Origin: Nonlabens arenilitoris
GTDB lineage: Bacteria > Bacteroidota > Bacteroidia > Flavobacteriales > Flavobacteriaceae
Length of the DNA stretch: 64,000 nucleotides
Direction: 5' to 3'
NCBI RefSeq assembly: GCF_002954765.1
Contig: NZ_MTPW01000001.1
Span: 372,001 to 436,000 of the forward strand
In this document: one piece after another, positions 49,043 through 57,562 of the stretch
Layout of the letters: the number at the start of each line of letters is the position of its first letter
Numbering within the stretch: position 1 is the stretch's first letter
Program-made: the position numbers and the translations under genes
Notes under the pieces: generated by a model
What the model saw: the letters and a program-made list of their open reading frames with translations, nothing else
What the model was told of the DNA's origin: nothing
Databases searched by the model: none

Positions 49043-50347
49043 CTATAGTTCAAATAATTGTGGTAAGAACATGGATATTTCAGGAATAAAACTAATTAGC
49101 ATCAACACTGCTACCATAATAAGTAAGAATGGCAATAGTGGTCGTATTACCTGAGTTACCGAAACCTTTGCAACACCACTACCTACAAAAAGTAGCGTTC
49201 CTACTGGAGGTGTACAAATCCCTATACTTAAATTCAGAACAATGACTATCCCAAAGTGAACAGGATCCATACCTAAAGCTATTACAACTGGTAAAAATAT
49301 AGGTGTAAAAATCAACACTGCTGGAGTCATATCCATAAATGTTCCAATAATCAATAAAATAATATTGATTGCTAAAAAAATGGCAAATTTATTACTCAAT
49401 GAATCTAGTAGAAACGAGCTGATCATTTCTGGAATGCCTTCAAAAGAAAACAGCCAAGACATCGCCATAGAAGTACAAATTAAAAACATGACTACCGCAG
49501 TTGTTTTTGCACTAGATAATAATACGCCCGAAAAATCTTTCATTTTCATATCGCCATACACTAAAGACAATATGGCCGCGTATAATACTGCAATCACAGA
49601 AGCTTCAGTAGCGGTAAAAATTCCAGCTACAATTCCACCTACCACAACTACTAATAATAATAAACTAAAAAAAGCTTTTCTAAAAAAGGTCCAAATTTCA
49701 AAGAACGTTGCACGTTTTCCTTTTGGATAACCTTTACTAATAGCGATAAATGCAACATATCCCATAATAGCTAATCCTAATAAGATACCAGGAAGGTAAC
49801 CAGCAATGAATAAAGCAGCTACTGAAGCTGTACCACCACTTGCTAAGGCATATACGATTAGAATATTACTAGGAGGAATTAATAATCCTGTTGTTGAAGA
49901 TGCAATGTTTACAGATGCACTTAAGGTTCTAGGATAACCTTCTTCCTCCATTCTGTCTGTCATAATACTTCCTATCGCAGATGCTGCTGCAAGCGCTGAG
50001 CCTGATATAGCTCCAAATAGCATGGATGCTAAAATATTGACATAAGCTAAACCACCTGGTAAACTCGATACTAAAGATTTTGCAAAATTAATGAGTCGAG
50101 TAGCTATACCACCACGTTTCATAATATCTCCTGCCAAAATAAAAAAAGGAATAGCTAGTAACGCAAAACTATCAATACCAATAGTCATTCGTTGCGCAAT
50201 GGTTGTTATACCTGGTAATTTATCTATATTAAGTAACAGACTTAAAGTGGTAGCTATACCTATACTGTAAGCTACAGGTACTTTAAGTAACAATAAGACA
50301 AAGAAGCTCACAAACAATACTATAATACTTATAACTTCTATGCTCAT
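49043..50347 (-). CDS. dctM: TRAP transporter large membrane subunit
   Basis: A 434-residue membrane protein with about twelve hydrophobic segments, typical for DctM. Signatures: PVAYSIGIATTLSLLL, a long LAIPFFILAGDIMKRGG stretch, LFGAISGSALAAASAIGSIM, LLIPPSNILIVYALASGG, GTFMDMTPAVLIFTPIFLPV, and NLSIGICTPPVGTLLFVGSGV. It forms the Na+-driven translocation channel with DctQ. It starts 2 bp from the dctQ stop in a tight dctP-dctQ-dctM cluster behind kduD/kduI, which points to a uronate or 5-dehydro-4-deoxyglucuronate substrate. Confidence 0.95.
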   Translation of the reverse strand: MSIEVISIIVLFVSFFVLLLLKVPVAYSIGIATTLSLLLNIDKLPGITTIAQRMTIGIDSFALLAIPFFILAGDIMKRGGIATRLINFAKSLVSSLPGGLAYVNILASMLFGAISGSALAAASAIGSIMTDRMEEEGYPRTLSASVNIASSTTGLLIPPSNILIVYALASGGTASVAALFIAGYLPGILLGLAIMGYVAFIAISKGYPKGKRATFFEIWTFFRKAFFSLLLLVVVVGGIVAGIFTATEASVIAVLYAAILSLVYGDMKMKDFSGVLLSSAKTTAVVMFLICTSMAMSWLFSFEGIPEMISSFLLDSLSNKFAIFLAINIILLIIGTFMDMTPAVLIFTPIFLPVVIALGMDPVHFGIVIVLNLSIGICTPPVGTLLFVGSGVAKVSVTQVIRPLLPFLLIMVAVLMLISFIPEISMFLPQLFEL

Positions 50348-50349
50348 AA

Positions 50350-50838
50350 TTAAATTTCTTTTGTGTTATAAATATTGAATATGTGATATAAAGAAAAGCA
50401 CATGATTAAAAAACCACTAAAAGGCATAATTGCATAAACATAACCTAAAGGTATTCTTAATGTACCTGAGAGTTGTTCTAAATGTAAGGTAGTATAGACT
50501 AAATTTAAGCCACCAGTAACCATAACGATAAGTGCAAATAAAAATATAAGTGCTTGAATAAGTACAGCCACCTTTTTTTGGTTAGAGCTAGAAAATTTTT
50601 GATATAAAAAATCCATGGATAAATGCTGTTTTTTTCCATTTAGATAAGCTGCCCCTAAGATGGTCATCCAGATTAGAGCAAAGCGTGCAAATTCTTCAGT
50701 CCATGTAAAAGATTTACCTAAAAGATATCTTGAAAATACTTGAAATAACACATCAAGTACTAAAAGTGCAAAAATCATAATCATGATCCACTCAAGGATT
50801 TTAAGCACTTTATTAAAAATAACGTCTACTTTACTCAT
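50350..50838 (-). CDS. dctQ: TRAP transporter small membrane subunit
   Basis: A 162-residue protein with four hydrophobic segments. It has the DctQ pattern VLKILEWIMIMIFALLVLDVLFQVFSRY (split: VLFQVFSRYLLGKSFTWTEE), then ARFALIWMTILGAAYL and LSMDFLYQKF. It is the accessory subunit of the TRAP channel. The start codon overlaps the dctP stop by one base and the stop is 2 bp before dctM, so all three are co-translated. Confidence 0.93.
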   Translation of the reverse strand: MSKVDVIFNKVLKILEWIMIMIFALLVLDVLFQVFSRYLLGKSFTWTEEFARFALIWMTILGAAYLNGKKQHLSMDFLYQKFSSSNQKKVAVLIQALIFLFALIVMVTGGLNLVYTTLHLEQLSGTLRIPLGYVYAIMPFSGFLIMCFSLYHIFNIYNTKEI

Positions 50839-51827
50839 TAGTTTTTATTTTTAATTTCATTGACTAGTGGTGCGATTTCAGGAAATTTTTCAATAAAATC
50901 TTCTAATACAGATTTTGATTTTTCTGCAAATAAAGATTTCTCAGGAATTATTATCTCCACACCAGCGGCTTTAGCGATTTTCATTGATTCTTCTACAGAT
51001 TCATTCCAAAAGACTTTTTGTGCCTGGGCAGATTCTTCAGCTGCCTCTTGCACCCAAACCTTTTCTTCTTCCGATAACTTGTCCCAAAATTTAGTGCCTA
51101 TTAACAGGATATCAGGTACTGAAGAATGTTGATCTAAAGTATAATATTTACTTATTTCATAATGATTTGAAGATACAAATGACGGTGGATTATTTTCTGC
51201 ACCATCTACTACACCTTGCTGTATAGCCGTATATAGCTCACCGTAAGCTAATGGTGTTGCAGAACCACCCATAGAGTTCACCATATTAATGGCCATTTGA
51301 TTATTCATTACTCTAATCTTTAATCCATCTAAGTCTTCTGGAGTTCTAATAGCTTTTTTGCTGGTATAAAAGCTTCTACTTCCCGCATCATAATAACAAA
51401 GGCCACGAAGCCAGAACTTAGATCCTTTTTCCAAAATAGATTTTCCTATATCACCTTCTAAAACGTCAAACTGATGTTGTTTATCTCTAAACAAGTATGG
51501 AATACCAAATAAGTTATATTCTGGCACAAAATTAGACAACGTTGCGGCACTCACCTTAGTAGCTGCTACAGATCCTATTTGTAATAACTCTAAAACCTCG
51601 CGTTCTGATCCTAATTGTGCATCGGGAAATATTTTAACTTTTAATGTGCCTTTTGATTTTTTTTCTAAAGCTTTCTGAAATTCTACAATTCCCTTATGTA
51701 CTGGATGTGTTTGTGGCAAGGTATGTCCTAAGTATATCACCTTAGCTCCATAATCATTATTACAAGAAGATGTACATAGTACAAGAAATACTAAAAGTAT
51801 AATCATTCTTACAGCGCTATGTCTCAT
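50838..51827 (-). CDS. dctP: TRAP transporter solute-binding protein, lipoprotein
   Basis: A 329-residue periplasmic binding protein anchored by a lipobox (CTSSC). DctP-family blocks are visible: VIYLGHTLPQTHPVHKG, FPDAQLGSEREVLELLQIG, LDGLKIRVMNNQMAINMVN with the carboxylate-binding Arg, and GELYTAIQQGVVDGAENNP. This subtype typically binds sugar acids. With DctQM it would import the glucuronate and keto-deoxyuronate released by exported enzymes of this locus. The gap to the DUF4861 gene upstream is 78 bp. Confidence 0.94.
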   Translation of the reverse strand: MRHSAVRMIILLVFLVLCTSSCNNDYGAKVIYLGHTLPQTHPVHKGIVEFQKALEKKSKGTLKVKIFPDAQLGSEREVLELLQIGSVAATKVSAATLSNFVPEYNLFGIPYLFRDKQHQFDVLEGDIGKSILEKGSKFWLRGLCYYDAGSRSFYTSKKAIRTPEDLDGLKIRVMNNQMAINMVNSMGGSATPLAYGELYTAIQQGVVDGAENNPPSFVSSNHYEISKYYTLDQHSSVPDILLIGTKFWDKLSEEEKVWVQEAAEESAQAQKVFWNESVEESMKIAKAAGVEIIIPEKSLFAEKSKSVLEDFIEKFPEIAPLVNEIKNKN

Positions 51828-51905
51828 GCATTTATTTTTATTATTACGATCTATTAACTGGTAATTAGATTAATCCATTTAAACATAAAATCAACTCAAT
51901 TGAAT

Positions 51906-53084
51906 TTATTTCAAAGATGTTTTCACGATTACTTGTAAAGGGTTGTCAACACATCTGGAAAAATGAGATAAGTAATTATTCCAATCAGTCTTAGTGATAA
52001 ATTGTCCAGATTTTTTCCATCCAAATCCAGCGTAATATTCAATAATCTCAGATACTTTAGATTGAACATATAAATTACTTTCATCCTTTTTATCTGTTAT
52101 GTATTTCTCAAAATCTACTAAGCCTTCTTTATCATTAAGCACAACTCCTTGACCCAAATCTGAATCGTCAAAAGGTTCCCAATAGCTCATCCAGCCTTCA
52201 CTAGCATTAGTTGTAACTTCACCGTCTTGTTTATGAAGAGTGAGTCCAATTGACACATGTTCAGTACCGCTTAATTCCACACGGTATTTAGTTAAATTCT
52301 GTCCATAATCTAAAGATATATGCTTTCGCTCTTTGATTACATTTCCATTAACATCCCAATCTGCATAATCTAAAATAAAACTCGTGCGTATAGGACCATT
52401 AGTAATCGTTTTCCAAGCTGTAAAATTTTTAGAAACCGCATAAGTAGAGTCAGTCTTTACAGCAACACCTCCTACACCGCGACTTACACCTACATGGAAA
52501 TTATCTAAACCTTCACCTATATCTTTATGATAAGCACCTTTTTCAATAACACCTCTAGCATACCATTTATTGATAATTGGGTACTCCACCCGTTTTAACC
52601 ACGCATCGATTCCACTGGTTAATGTTCCTCCTTTAACTCCTTCTTCAACCATTTTTTGAGCCACAGGACCAAAGGTTCTGAAAGCTACTCTATTATTTTC
52701 CCAGGCATAATCATCTGTACGCTCTGGTACAAATCTAGAATAACACCTTATTAAGCTAGAGTCAATTTGTTTTTCTTCTACTAGATTAATGTTATAAGTC
52801 ACCTCAGAATTTGCTGCTATCGCTGGCTGGAACAATATTGTTTTATTTGTCTTTCCTTCTATATCAGAATAGACGGTTTGTGAAATTAACACCTCGTTAG
52901 TTTGAGCGTTAACTACCTCTAAAGATTTTCTTTCTAAATCAATTTTTGTGACATCTACTTCAACCGTTTCAAATGCTCTATCAAAGTCTAAATTATTCTT
53001 AACGGTTACCGTTAGTACTGCTGATGATTTGTCAGTGCAAGAAAGTAGTACTATCGAAAGAATTAAAAAGATACCTTTTTTCAT
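51906..53084 (-). CDS. DUF4861 lipoprotein of the uronate operon
   Basis: A 392-residue exported protein with lipobox LLSC at the start of the mature form. It matches the DUF4861 pattern: repeated beta-rich N-terminus (VTVKNNLDFDRAFETVEV), ENNRVAFRTFGP, KRVEYPIINKWY with YHKDIGEGLDNFHVGVSRG, and CVDNPLQVIV at the end. Such proteins commonly neighbour kduI/kduD in pectin and other uronan loci, but I cannot name a reaction. The exported location and its position 1 bp after kduD suggest it acts on unsaturated or keto-deoxy uronates, or oligomers carrying them, before import. Confidence 0.78.
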   Translation of the reverse strand: MKKGIFLILSIVLLSCTDKSSAVLTVTVKNNLDFDRAFETVEVDVTKIDLERKSLEVVNAQTNEVLISQTVYSDIEGKTNKTILFQPAIAANSEVTYNINLVEEKQIDSSLIRCYSRFVPERTDDYAWENNRVAFRTFGPVAQKMVEEGVKGGTLTSGIDAWLKRVEYPIINKWYARGVIEKGAYHKDIGEGLDNFHVGVSRGVGGVAVKTDSTYAVSKNFTAWKTITNGPIRTSFILDYADWDVNGNVIKERKHISLDYGQNLTKYRVELSGTEHVSIGLTLHKQDGEVTTNASEGWMSYWEPFDDSDLGQGVVLNDKEGLVDFEKYITDKKDESNLYVQSKVSEIIEYYAGFGWKKSGQFITKTDWNNYLSHFSRCVDNPLQVIVKTSLK

Positions 53085-53085
53085 T

Positions 53086-53880
53086 TTATAATTCGTTTGA
53101 TGGTTTACCTATTGTTGCTAGAATTCCACCATCTACATACAGAATATGTCCATTAACAAAATCACTAGCCTTTGAACCTAAAAAGATAGCTGCACCAGCT
53201 AAATCATCAGGATCACCCCATTTAGAAGCAGGCGTTCTGTTAATTATGAAATCATTAAAAGGATGGCCATCTACTCTAATAGGTGCTGTTTGTGCAGTTG
53301 CAAAATAACCTGGTCCTATTCCATTTACTTGAATATTAAAACGAGCCCATTCTGTTGCCATATTTTTAGTTAGCATTACTAATCCACCTTTTGCAGCAGC
53401 ATAAGCACCTACGGTATTTCTACCTAATTGACTCATCATGGAACAGATATTAATAATTTTACCTTCTTTACGTTCCATCATGCCTTTCACCACATGCTTA
53501 GACACAATAAATGGGCTTACTAAATCAATATCTAATACTTTTTTAAAATCATCCACTTCCATTTCTACCAGCGGCGTACGTTTTATAATCCCTGCGTTAT
53601 TTACTAAAATATCAATAGGGCCTACTTCTGATTCAATGGTGCTTACAGCGATTTTGACTGCATTTTCATCTGCCACATTAAATTTGTAGCCTACTGCGTT
53701 AATACCTTCTTTTTTGTAAGCTATCACCGCATCGTCTATTTTTTGCTGTGAGGAATTACCGTTAACGATTATGGTCGCACCAGCTTTTCCTAAACCCATA
53801 GCCATAGCCATACCTAATCCATGAGTACTTCCTGTTACTAAAGCTACCTTTCCTGTTATATTAAATAGTTCTTGTGACAT
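53086..53880 (-). CDS. kduD: 2-dehydro-3-deoxy-D-gluconate 5-dehydrogenase
   Basis: A 264-residue short-chain dehydrogenase. It has the Rossmann motif TGSTHGLGMAMAMGLG, NNAGIIKRTPL, and the catalytic YAAAKGG pair (Tyr, Lys). It reduces 2,5-diketo-3-deoxygluconate to KDG in the unsaturated uronate pathway. The fusion of evidence is its position: 1 bp from kduI upstream and 1 bp from the DUF4861 gene downstream. It is cytoplasmic. SDR sequence alone would also fit a gluconate 5-dehydrogenase. Confidence 0.93.
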   Translation of the reverse strand: MSQELFNITGKVALVTGSTHGLGMAMAMGLGKAGATIIVNGNSSQQKIDDAVIAYKKEGINAVGYKFNVADENAVKIAVSTIESEVGPIDILVNNAGIIKRTPLVEMEVDDFKKVLDIDLVSPFIVSKHVVKGMMERKEGKIINICSMMSQLGRNTVGAYAAAKGGLVMLTKNMATEWARFNIQVNGIGPGYFATAQTAPIRVDGHPFNDFIINRTPASKWGDPDDLAGAAIFLGSKASDFVNGHILYVDGGILATIGKPSNEL

Positions 53881-53881
53881 A

Positions 53882-54724
53882 TTATCTTAAGTCTGTAATT
53901 TTTGCAACATCCATATCATTATAATCTAAGTTCTCACCTGCCATTCCCCAAATAAACGTATAATTTGAAGTTCCAGATCCTGAATGTATAGACCATGGTG
54001 GAGAAATCACCGCTTGATGATTATGCATCCATATGTGACGTGTTTCTTGTGGTTGTCCCATAAAATGGCAGACCGCTTGATTTTCTGGTACGTCTAAATA
54101 GAAATATATTTCCATTCTACGATCGTGCACATGCGCTGGCATGGTATTCCATACACTACCCGTTTTTAATTCTGTCATTCCCATTTGCAACTGGCAAGTA
54201 CTAATAATACCACCTATAATCATCTGACTTACCGTTCTATGGTTAGCCGTTTCCAGACTTCCTAATTCAATTTTATTAGCCTCTGCTAAACTTGTTTTTT
54301 TAGTAGGAAAACTTTTATGTGCTGGAGCAGAATTGATGTAAAATTTTGCAGGATTACTAGCATCATCACTTTTAAAAACAACTTCTTTTACACCTTTACC
54401 TATGTATAATGCATCTTTATGCTCAATGACAAACGTATCTCCATCAACCAAAACACTTCCTGTTCCTCCTACATTAATTATCCCTAACTCACGACGCTCT
54501 AAAAAATAGTCTGCTTTTAAAGGGTCTATAGTTTCTAGTTTTAAATCTGATGAAGTAGGTACGGCACCACCAGCCATGTAGCGATCATAATGTGTATAGA
54601 CAAACTTCACCTTACCAGGTTGCATCAAATCTGGAATTAAGAATTCCTCTCTTAACTGTTCTGTATCATATTGCTTTACAGCTTGTGGGCTTGAAGCATA
54701 ACGTGTTTCAAATGTTGTTGACAT
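53882..54724 (-). CDS. kduI: 5-dehydro-4-deoxy-D-glucuronate isomerase
   Basis: A 280-residue cupin-type zinc enzyme of the usual KduI length. The metal-binding block PAHVHDRRMEIYFYLDVP with two His and one Glu is present, and the later His lies in RHIWMHNHQAVISPPWSIHSG (split: MHNHQAVISPPW). It converts the product of GH105 action to 3-deoxy-D-glycero-2,5-hexodiulosonate for KduD. It is cytoplasmic and lies 1 bp before kduD, 89 bp after uxuA. Confidence 0.96.
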   Translation of the reverse strand: MSTTFETRYASSPQAVKQYDTEQLREEFLIPDLMQPGKVKFVYTHYDRYMAGGAVPTSSDLKLETIDPLKADYFLERRELGIINVGGTGSVLVDGDTFVIEHKDALYIGKGVKEVVFKSDDASNPAKFYINSAPAHKSFPTKKTSLAEANKIELGSLETANHRTVSQMIIGGIISTCQLQMGMTELKTGSVWNTMPAHVHDRRMEIYFYLDVPENQAVCHFMGQPQETRHIWMHNHQAVISPPWSIHSGSGTSNYTFIWGMAGENLDYNDMDVAKITDLR

Positions 54725-54813
54725 ATTATATTATTTGTTTTTTAGTCATCTTTAAGAGCAGTCTATAGGTTGTAATTATGAACTGCGCTCAAAAAGACCG
54801 TTTCAATATTTAT

Positions 54814-55995
54814 TTAAAGTGATCTTCTAATACCTAGTTCTAAACCGCGTAATTCAGCCAGACCACGTAAACGTCCTATTCCTGAATATCCTGGATTAGT
54901 CTTCTTTTTTAAATCATCTAGCATTTTGTGACCATGATCAGGTCTAAATGGCATGCGCAAATCTTTGCGACCTGCTTTCACTCGTTTTTGTTGCTCTAGA
55001 ACTAGAGCTTTCATCACCGCGTACATGTCTACATCACCTTCTAAATGATCTGCTTCATGAAAATTACCGTCATCATCACGTTTTGTCGCTCTCAAATGAA
55101 TAAAATGAATACGGTCACCTAAACGTTTTACCATACCGGCTAAATCATTATCTGCCCTTACACCAAATGAACCTGTACAAAATGTCAGTCCATTATTGCA
55201 ACTTTTTACAGCTTCATAAAGATCTACTATATCTTGCTCTGTGCTCACTACACGAGGCAATCCTAGAATAGGAAATGGTGGATCATCAGGATGAATGCAC
55301 ATGAGCACACCAGCTTGTTCAGCAGCAGGAATAATTTCTGATAAAAATGAAAAAAGATGTGCTTTTAATTCTTTAGGTCCTATATTATTATAGGTCGCTA
55401 GAATTGTATTAAATTTTTCTAGGGTATATCCTTCTTCTGCACCTGGTAAACCAGCAATAATATTTCTTACTAAGGTTTTCTGATCTTGATCAGAGGCATT
55501 TTTTAAATACTGTGCTGCGGCTTCTTTTTGTTTTTCTGTATAATCATTTTCTGCACCTGGTCGCTTTAATAAAAATAATTCAAATGCCGCAAATGCCGCC
55601 GCTTCAAAACGCAACGCCGTAGACTTATCCTCTACTTCATAATCTAAATTAGTACGCGTCCAGTCCAAGACAGGCATGAAATTATAACACACTATATCAA
55701 TACCGCATGCTCCTAAATTTAAAAGAGTTTGTTTGTAATTTTCAATATAGGTTTTATAATTACCCGTTTTAGTTTTAATGTTTTCGTGAATGGGCACACT
55801 CTCTACTACAGACCAGGTTAAACCTACATTTTCAATTTCAGCTTTACGTTTTTTAATATCTTCTATGGTCCAGACTTGTCCATTAGGAACATGATGTAAT
55901 GCTGACACGATACCTGTCGCACCTGATTGTTTGATATCTAAAAGAGAAACTGGGTCATTAGGACCGTACCATCTCCATGTTTGTTCTAATTTCAT
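54814..55995 (-). CDS. uxuA: Mannonate dehydratase
   Basis: A 393-residue enzyme of the UxuA family. Signatures: the N-terminal [80 protein letters not shown] and [12 protein letters not shown]. It dehydrates D-mannonate to 2-keto-3-deoxygluconate. Together with UxaC and the SDR oxidoreductase upstream it completes the glucuronate route to KDG. It is cytoplasmic, in the minus-strand uronate operon. Confidence 0.96.
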   Translation of the reverse strand: MKLEQTWRWYGPNDPVSLLDIKQSGATGIVSALHHVPNGQVWTIEDIKKRKAEIENVGLTWSVVESVPIHENIKTKTGNYKTYIENYKQTLLNLGACGIDIVCYNFMPVLDWTRTNLDYEVEDKSTALRFEAAAFAAFELFLLKRPGAENDYTEKQKEAAAQYLKNASDQDQKTLVRNIIAGLPGAEEGYTLEKFNTILATYNNIGPKELKAHLFSFLSEIIPAAEQAGVLMCIHPDDPPFPILGLPRVVSTEQDIVDLYEAVKSCNNGLTFCTGSFGVRADNDLAGMVKRLGDRIHFIHLRATKRDDDGNFHEADHLEGDVDMYAVMKALVLEQQKRVKAGRKDLRMPFRPDHGHKMLDDLKKKTNPGYSGIGRLRGLAELRGLELGIRRSL

Positions 55996-56011
55996 TATGT
56001 TATATTAATTA

Positions 56012-56027
56012 CGCTTTTGCGCAAGCG
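56012..56027. repeat. Degenerate palindrome copy, 14 of 16 bp
   Basis: CGCTTTTGCGCAAGCG between the mannonate oxidoreductase and uxuA; two substitutions from the iterated palindrome. Confidence 0.5.
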
Positions 56028-56041
56028 TGATTCTAATCCAT

Positions 56042-56869
56042 TTACACACCACTATAAGCACTGAATCCACCATCAATAGGAACGACTATTCCAGTGATAA
56101 ATGCAGCACCATCATCGCACAACCACTTTACGGTACTTACTAAATCATCTGGAGTACCATAACGCCCCATAGGAGTCTGACTGATGATTTGCTCACCACG
56201 TGGCGTGGCAGAACCGTCACTATTAGTCAATAGTGCTCTATTCTGGTCTGTCAAGAAAAAACCTGGAGCGATAGCGTTAACACGAATTCCCACTTTTGAA
56301 AAGTGGACTGCAAGCCACTGTGTAAAATTTGAAACAGCTGCTTTTGCACCGCTATAGGCTGGTATCTTAGTTAGTGGTGTAAAGGCATTCATCGAGGATA
56401 TGTTTAAAACACTACATCCATCACGACCTACCATATCTTGAGCAAAAACTTGTGTAGGAATCAGTGTGCCTAAAAAGTTGAGATTAAAAGTAAATTCAAT
56501 TCCTTTAGGGTCTAAATCAAAGAATGTTTTAAATCCTTCAGTAGCGTTTTCTAAATCTTCTGGTTCTAAAAACGGATTGCTAGTCGTCCCTAAAGGATGA
56601 TTTCCACCAGCACCATTGATTAAAATATCACATGGACCATAAGCTTCATTGATGACTTTTTTTGCTTCAACCAGCGACTCTTTTTCTAAAACATTTGCCG
56701 CTACACTTATAGCGCTTCCACCGTTTTTATTAATAACATTAGCTACTTGATCTGCTGCTTCTTTTTTTAAGTCCAGTACAGCAATATGATGACCTTGTTT
56801 AGCTAATTCTACTGCCATAGTACTGCACAACACACCACCAGCTCCTGTTAATACAATTGTTTTGCTCAT
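56042..56869 (-). CDS. SDR-family D-mannonate oxidoreductase (UxuB function)
   Basis: A 275-residue short-chain dehydrogenase with Rossmann motif TGAGGVLCSTMAVELA, INGAGGNHPLGT, the catalytic YSGAKAAVSNFT pair and the end block VPIDGGFSAYSGV. This SDR type with the GGNHP insert is the common replacement for UxuB in Bacteroidota and converts D-fructuronate to D-mannonate. It is first in the operon ahead of uxuA (46 bp) and has its own PUL promoter. It is cytoplasmic. Confidence 0.88.
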   Translation of the reverse strand: MSKTIVLTGAGGVLCSTMAVELAKQGHHIAVLDLKKEAADQVANVINKNGGSAISVAANVLEKESLVEAKKVINEAYGPCDILINGAGGNHPLGTTSNPFLEPEDLENATEGFKTFFDLDPKGIEFTFNLNFLGTLIPTQVFAQDMVGRDGCSVLNISSMNAFTPLTKIPAYSGAKAAVSNFTQWLAVHFSKVGIRVNAIAPGFFLTDQNRALLTNSDGSATPRGEQIISQTPMGRYGTPDDLVSTVKWLCDDGAAFITGIVVPIDGGFSAYSGV

Positions 56870-56907
56870 TTATTATTATGATGTTTTATTGAATAGATTT
56901 AAAAAAC

Positions 56908-56952
56908 TAAAGTTACTAGCCAAACAGAAAGATTGTATCCTGTTCTATCTTG
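56908..56952 (-). promoter_or_regulatory. PUL operator plus -7 box upstream of the uronate operon
   Basis: Read towards the oxidoreductase: CAAGATA-GAA-CAGGATA (56936-56952), then 20 bp, then TAACTTTA (56908-56915), one mismatch from TAnnTTTG. The operator ends 66 bp before the ATG. Confidence 0.8.
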
Positions 56953-57170
56953 TTTAAACGACACATATTTCGCATAACATTTTAGCAATCAAAATTTTAA
57001 TACAAACAACAATCTTAAAAAACCATCCTTACAATAAATCTTTGAAAGAATGAGACCATTACTTCATGGGAAAATGGAAAAAACATACCATCCATATACC
57101 TTACGGTTTACAATTACAGTTATTTGTGATATTCAAATAAACACCTGACAGTCAACTAATAAAATAGTAC

Positions 57171-57186
57171 CGCTTTCGCGAAAGCG
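57171..57186. repeat. Iterated 16-bp palindrome, perfect
   Basis: CGCTTTCGCGAAAGCG midway between the two divergent PUL promoters. Confidence 0.85.
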
Positions 57187-57357
57187 AAAAAGCCATAAGA
57201 ATACTGCGACAAATAGCTCACCTAGAAATTCAAGCTCAGCTCCTAGTTTAAAAAGTTATCATCTAAAACTAATGATCAACACCATACTAGAATAGTATTT
57301 CAAAAATGACTATTATCAAGTATCACGAGTTCAAATAGCTTTATTAACTAAAATAGT

Positions 57358-57402
57358 CATGATAGTACAGGATTAAAACATAAATATCAACAACTAAATT
57401 TG
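57358..57402 (+). promoter_or_regulatory. PUL operator plus perfect -7 box upstream of the PL38-GH106 operon
   Basis: CATGATA-GTA-CAGGATT (57358-57374), then exactly 20 bp, then TAAATTTG (57395-57402), a perfect TAnnTTTG. Predicted start of transcription is near 57409, leaving a leader of about 150 bases. Confidence 0.78.
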
Positions 57403-57562
57403 ATAAAAAGGTGGATATCTATTCCGTGCATAAATGGATGATAGCACCATGAGATGCGTAAACATTTAAGACCTGTGGTTGAGATGAACTGTTTATGAAT
57501 CAGGAAGTGAATGCTATGATTGAATTTACAAATACTCATCTATCTTAAGAATTAAGATTATC

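Larger units (their letters stand above)
56870..57562. other. Divergent intergenic region of 693 bp with two PUL promoters
   Basis: It holds the uronate-operon promoter (56908-56952), the PL38-operon promoter (57358-57402) and a perfect palindrome (57171-57186). The stretch from about 57403 to 57562 would be an unusually long leader. I see no convincing small gene. Confidence 0.7.
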
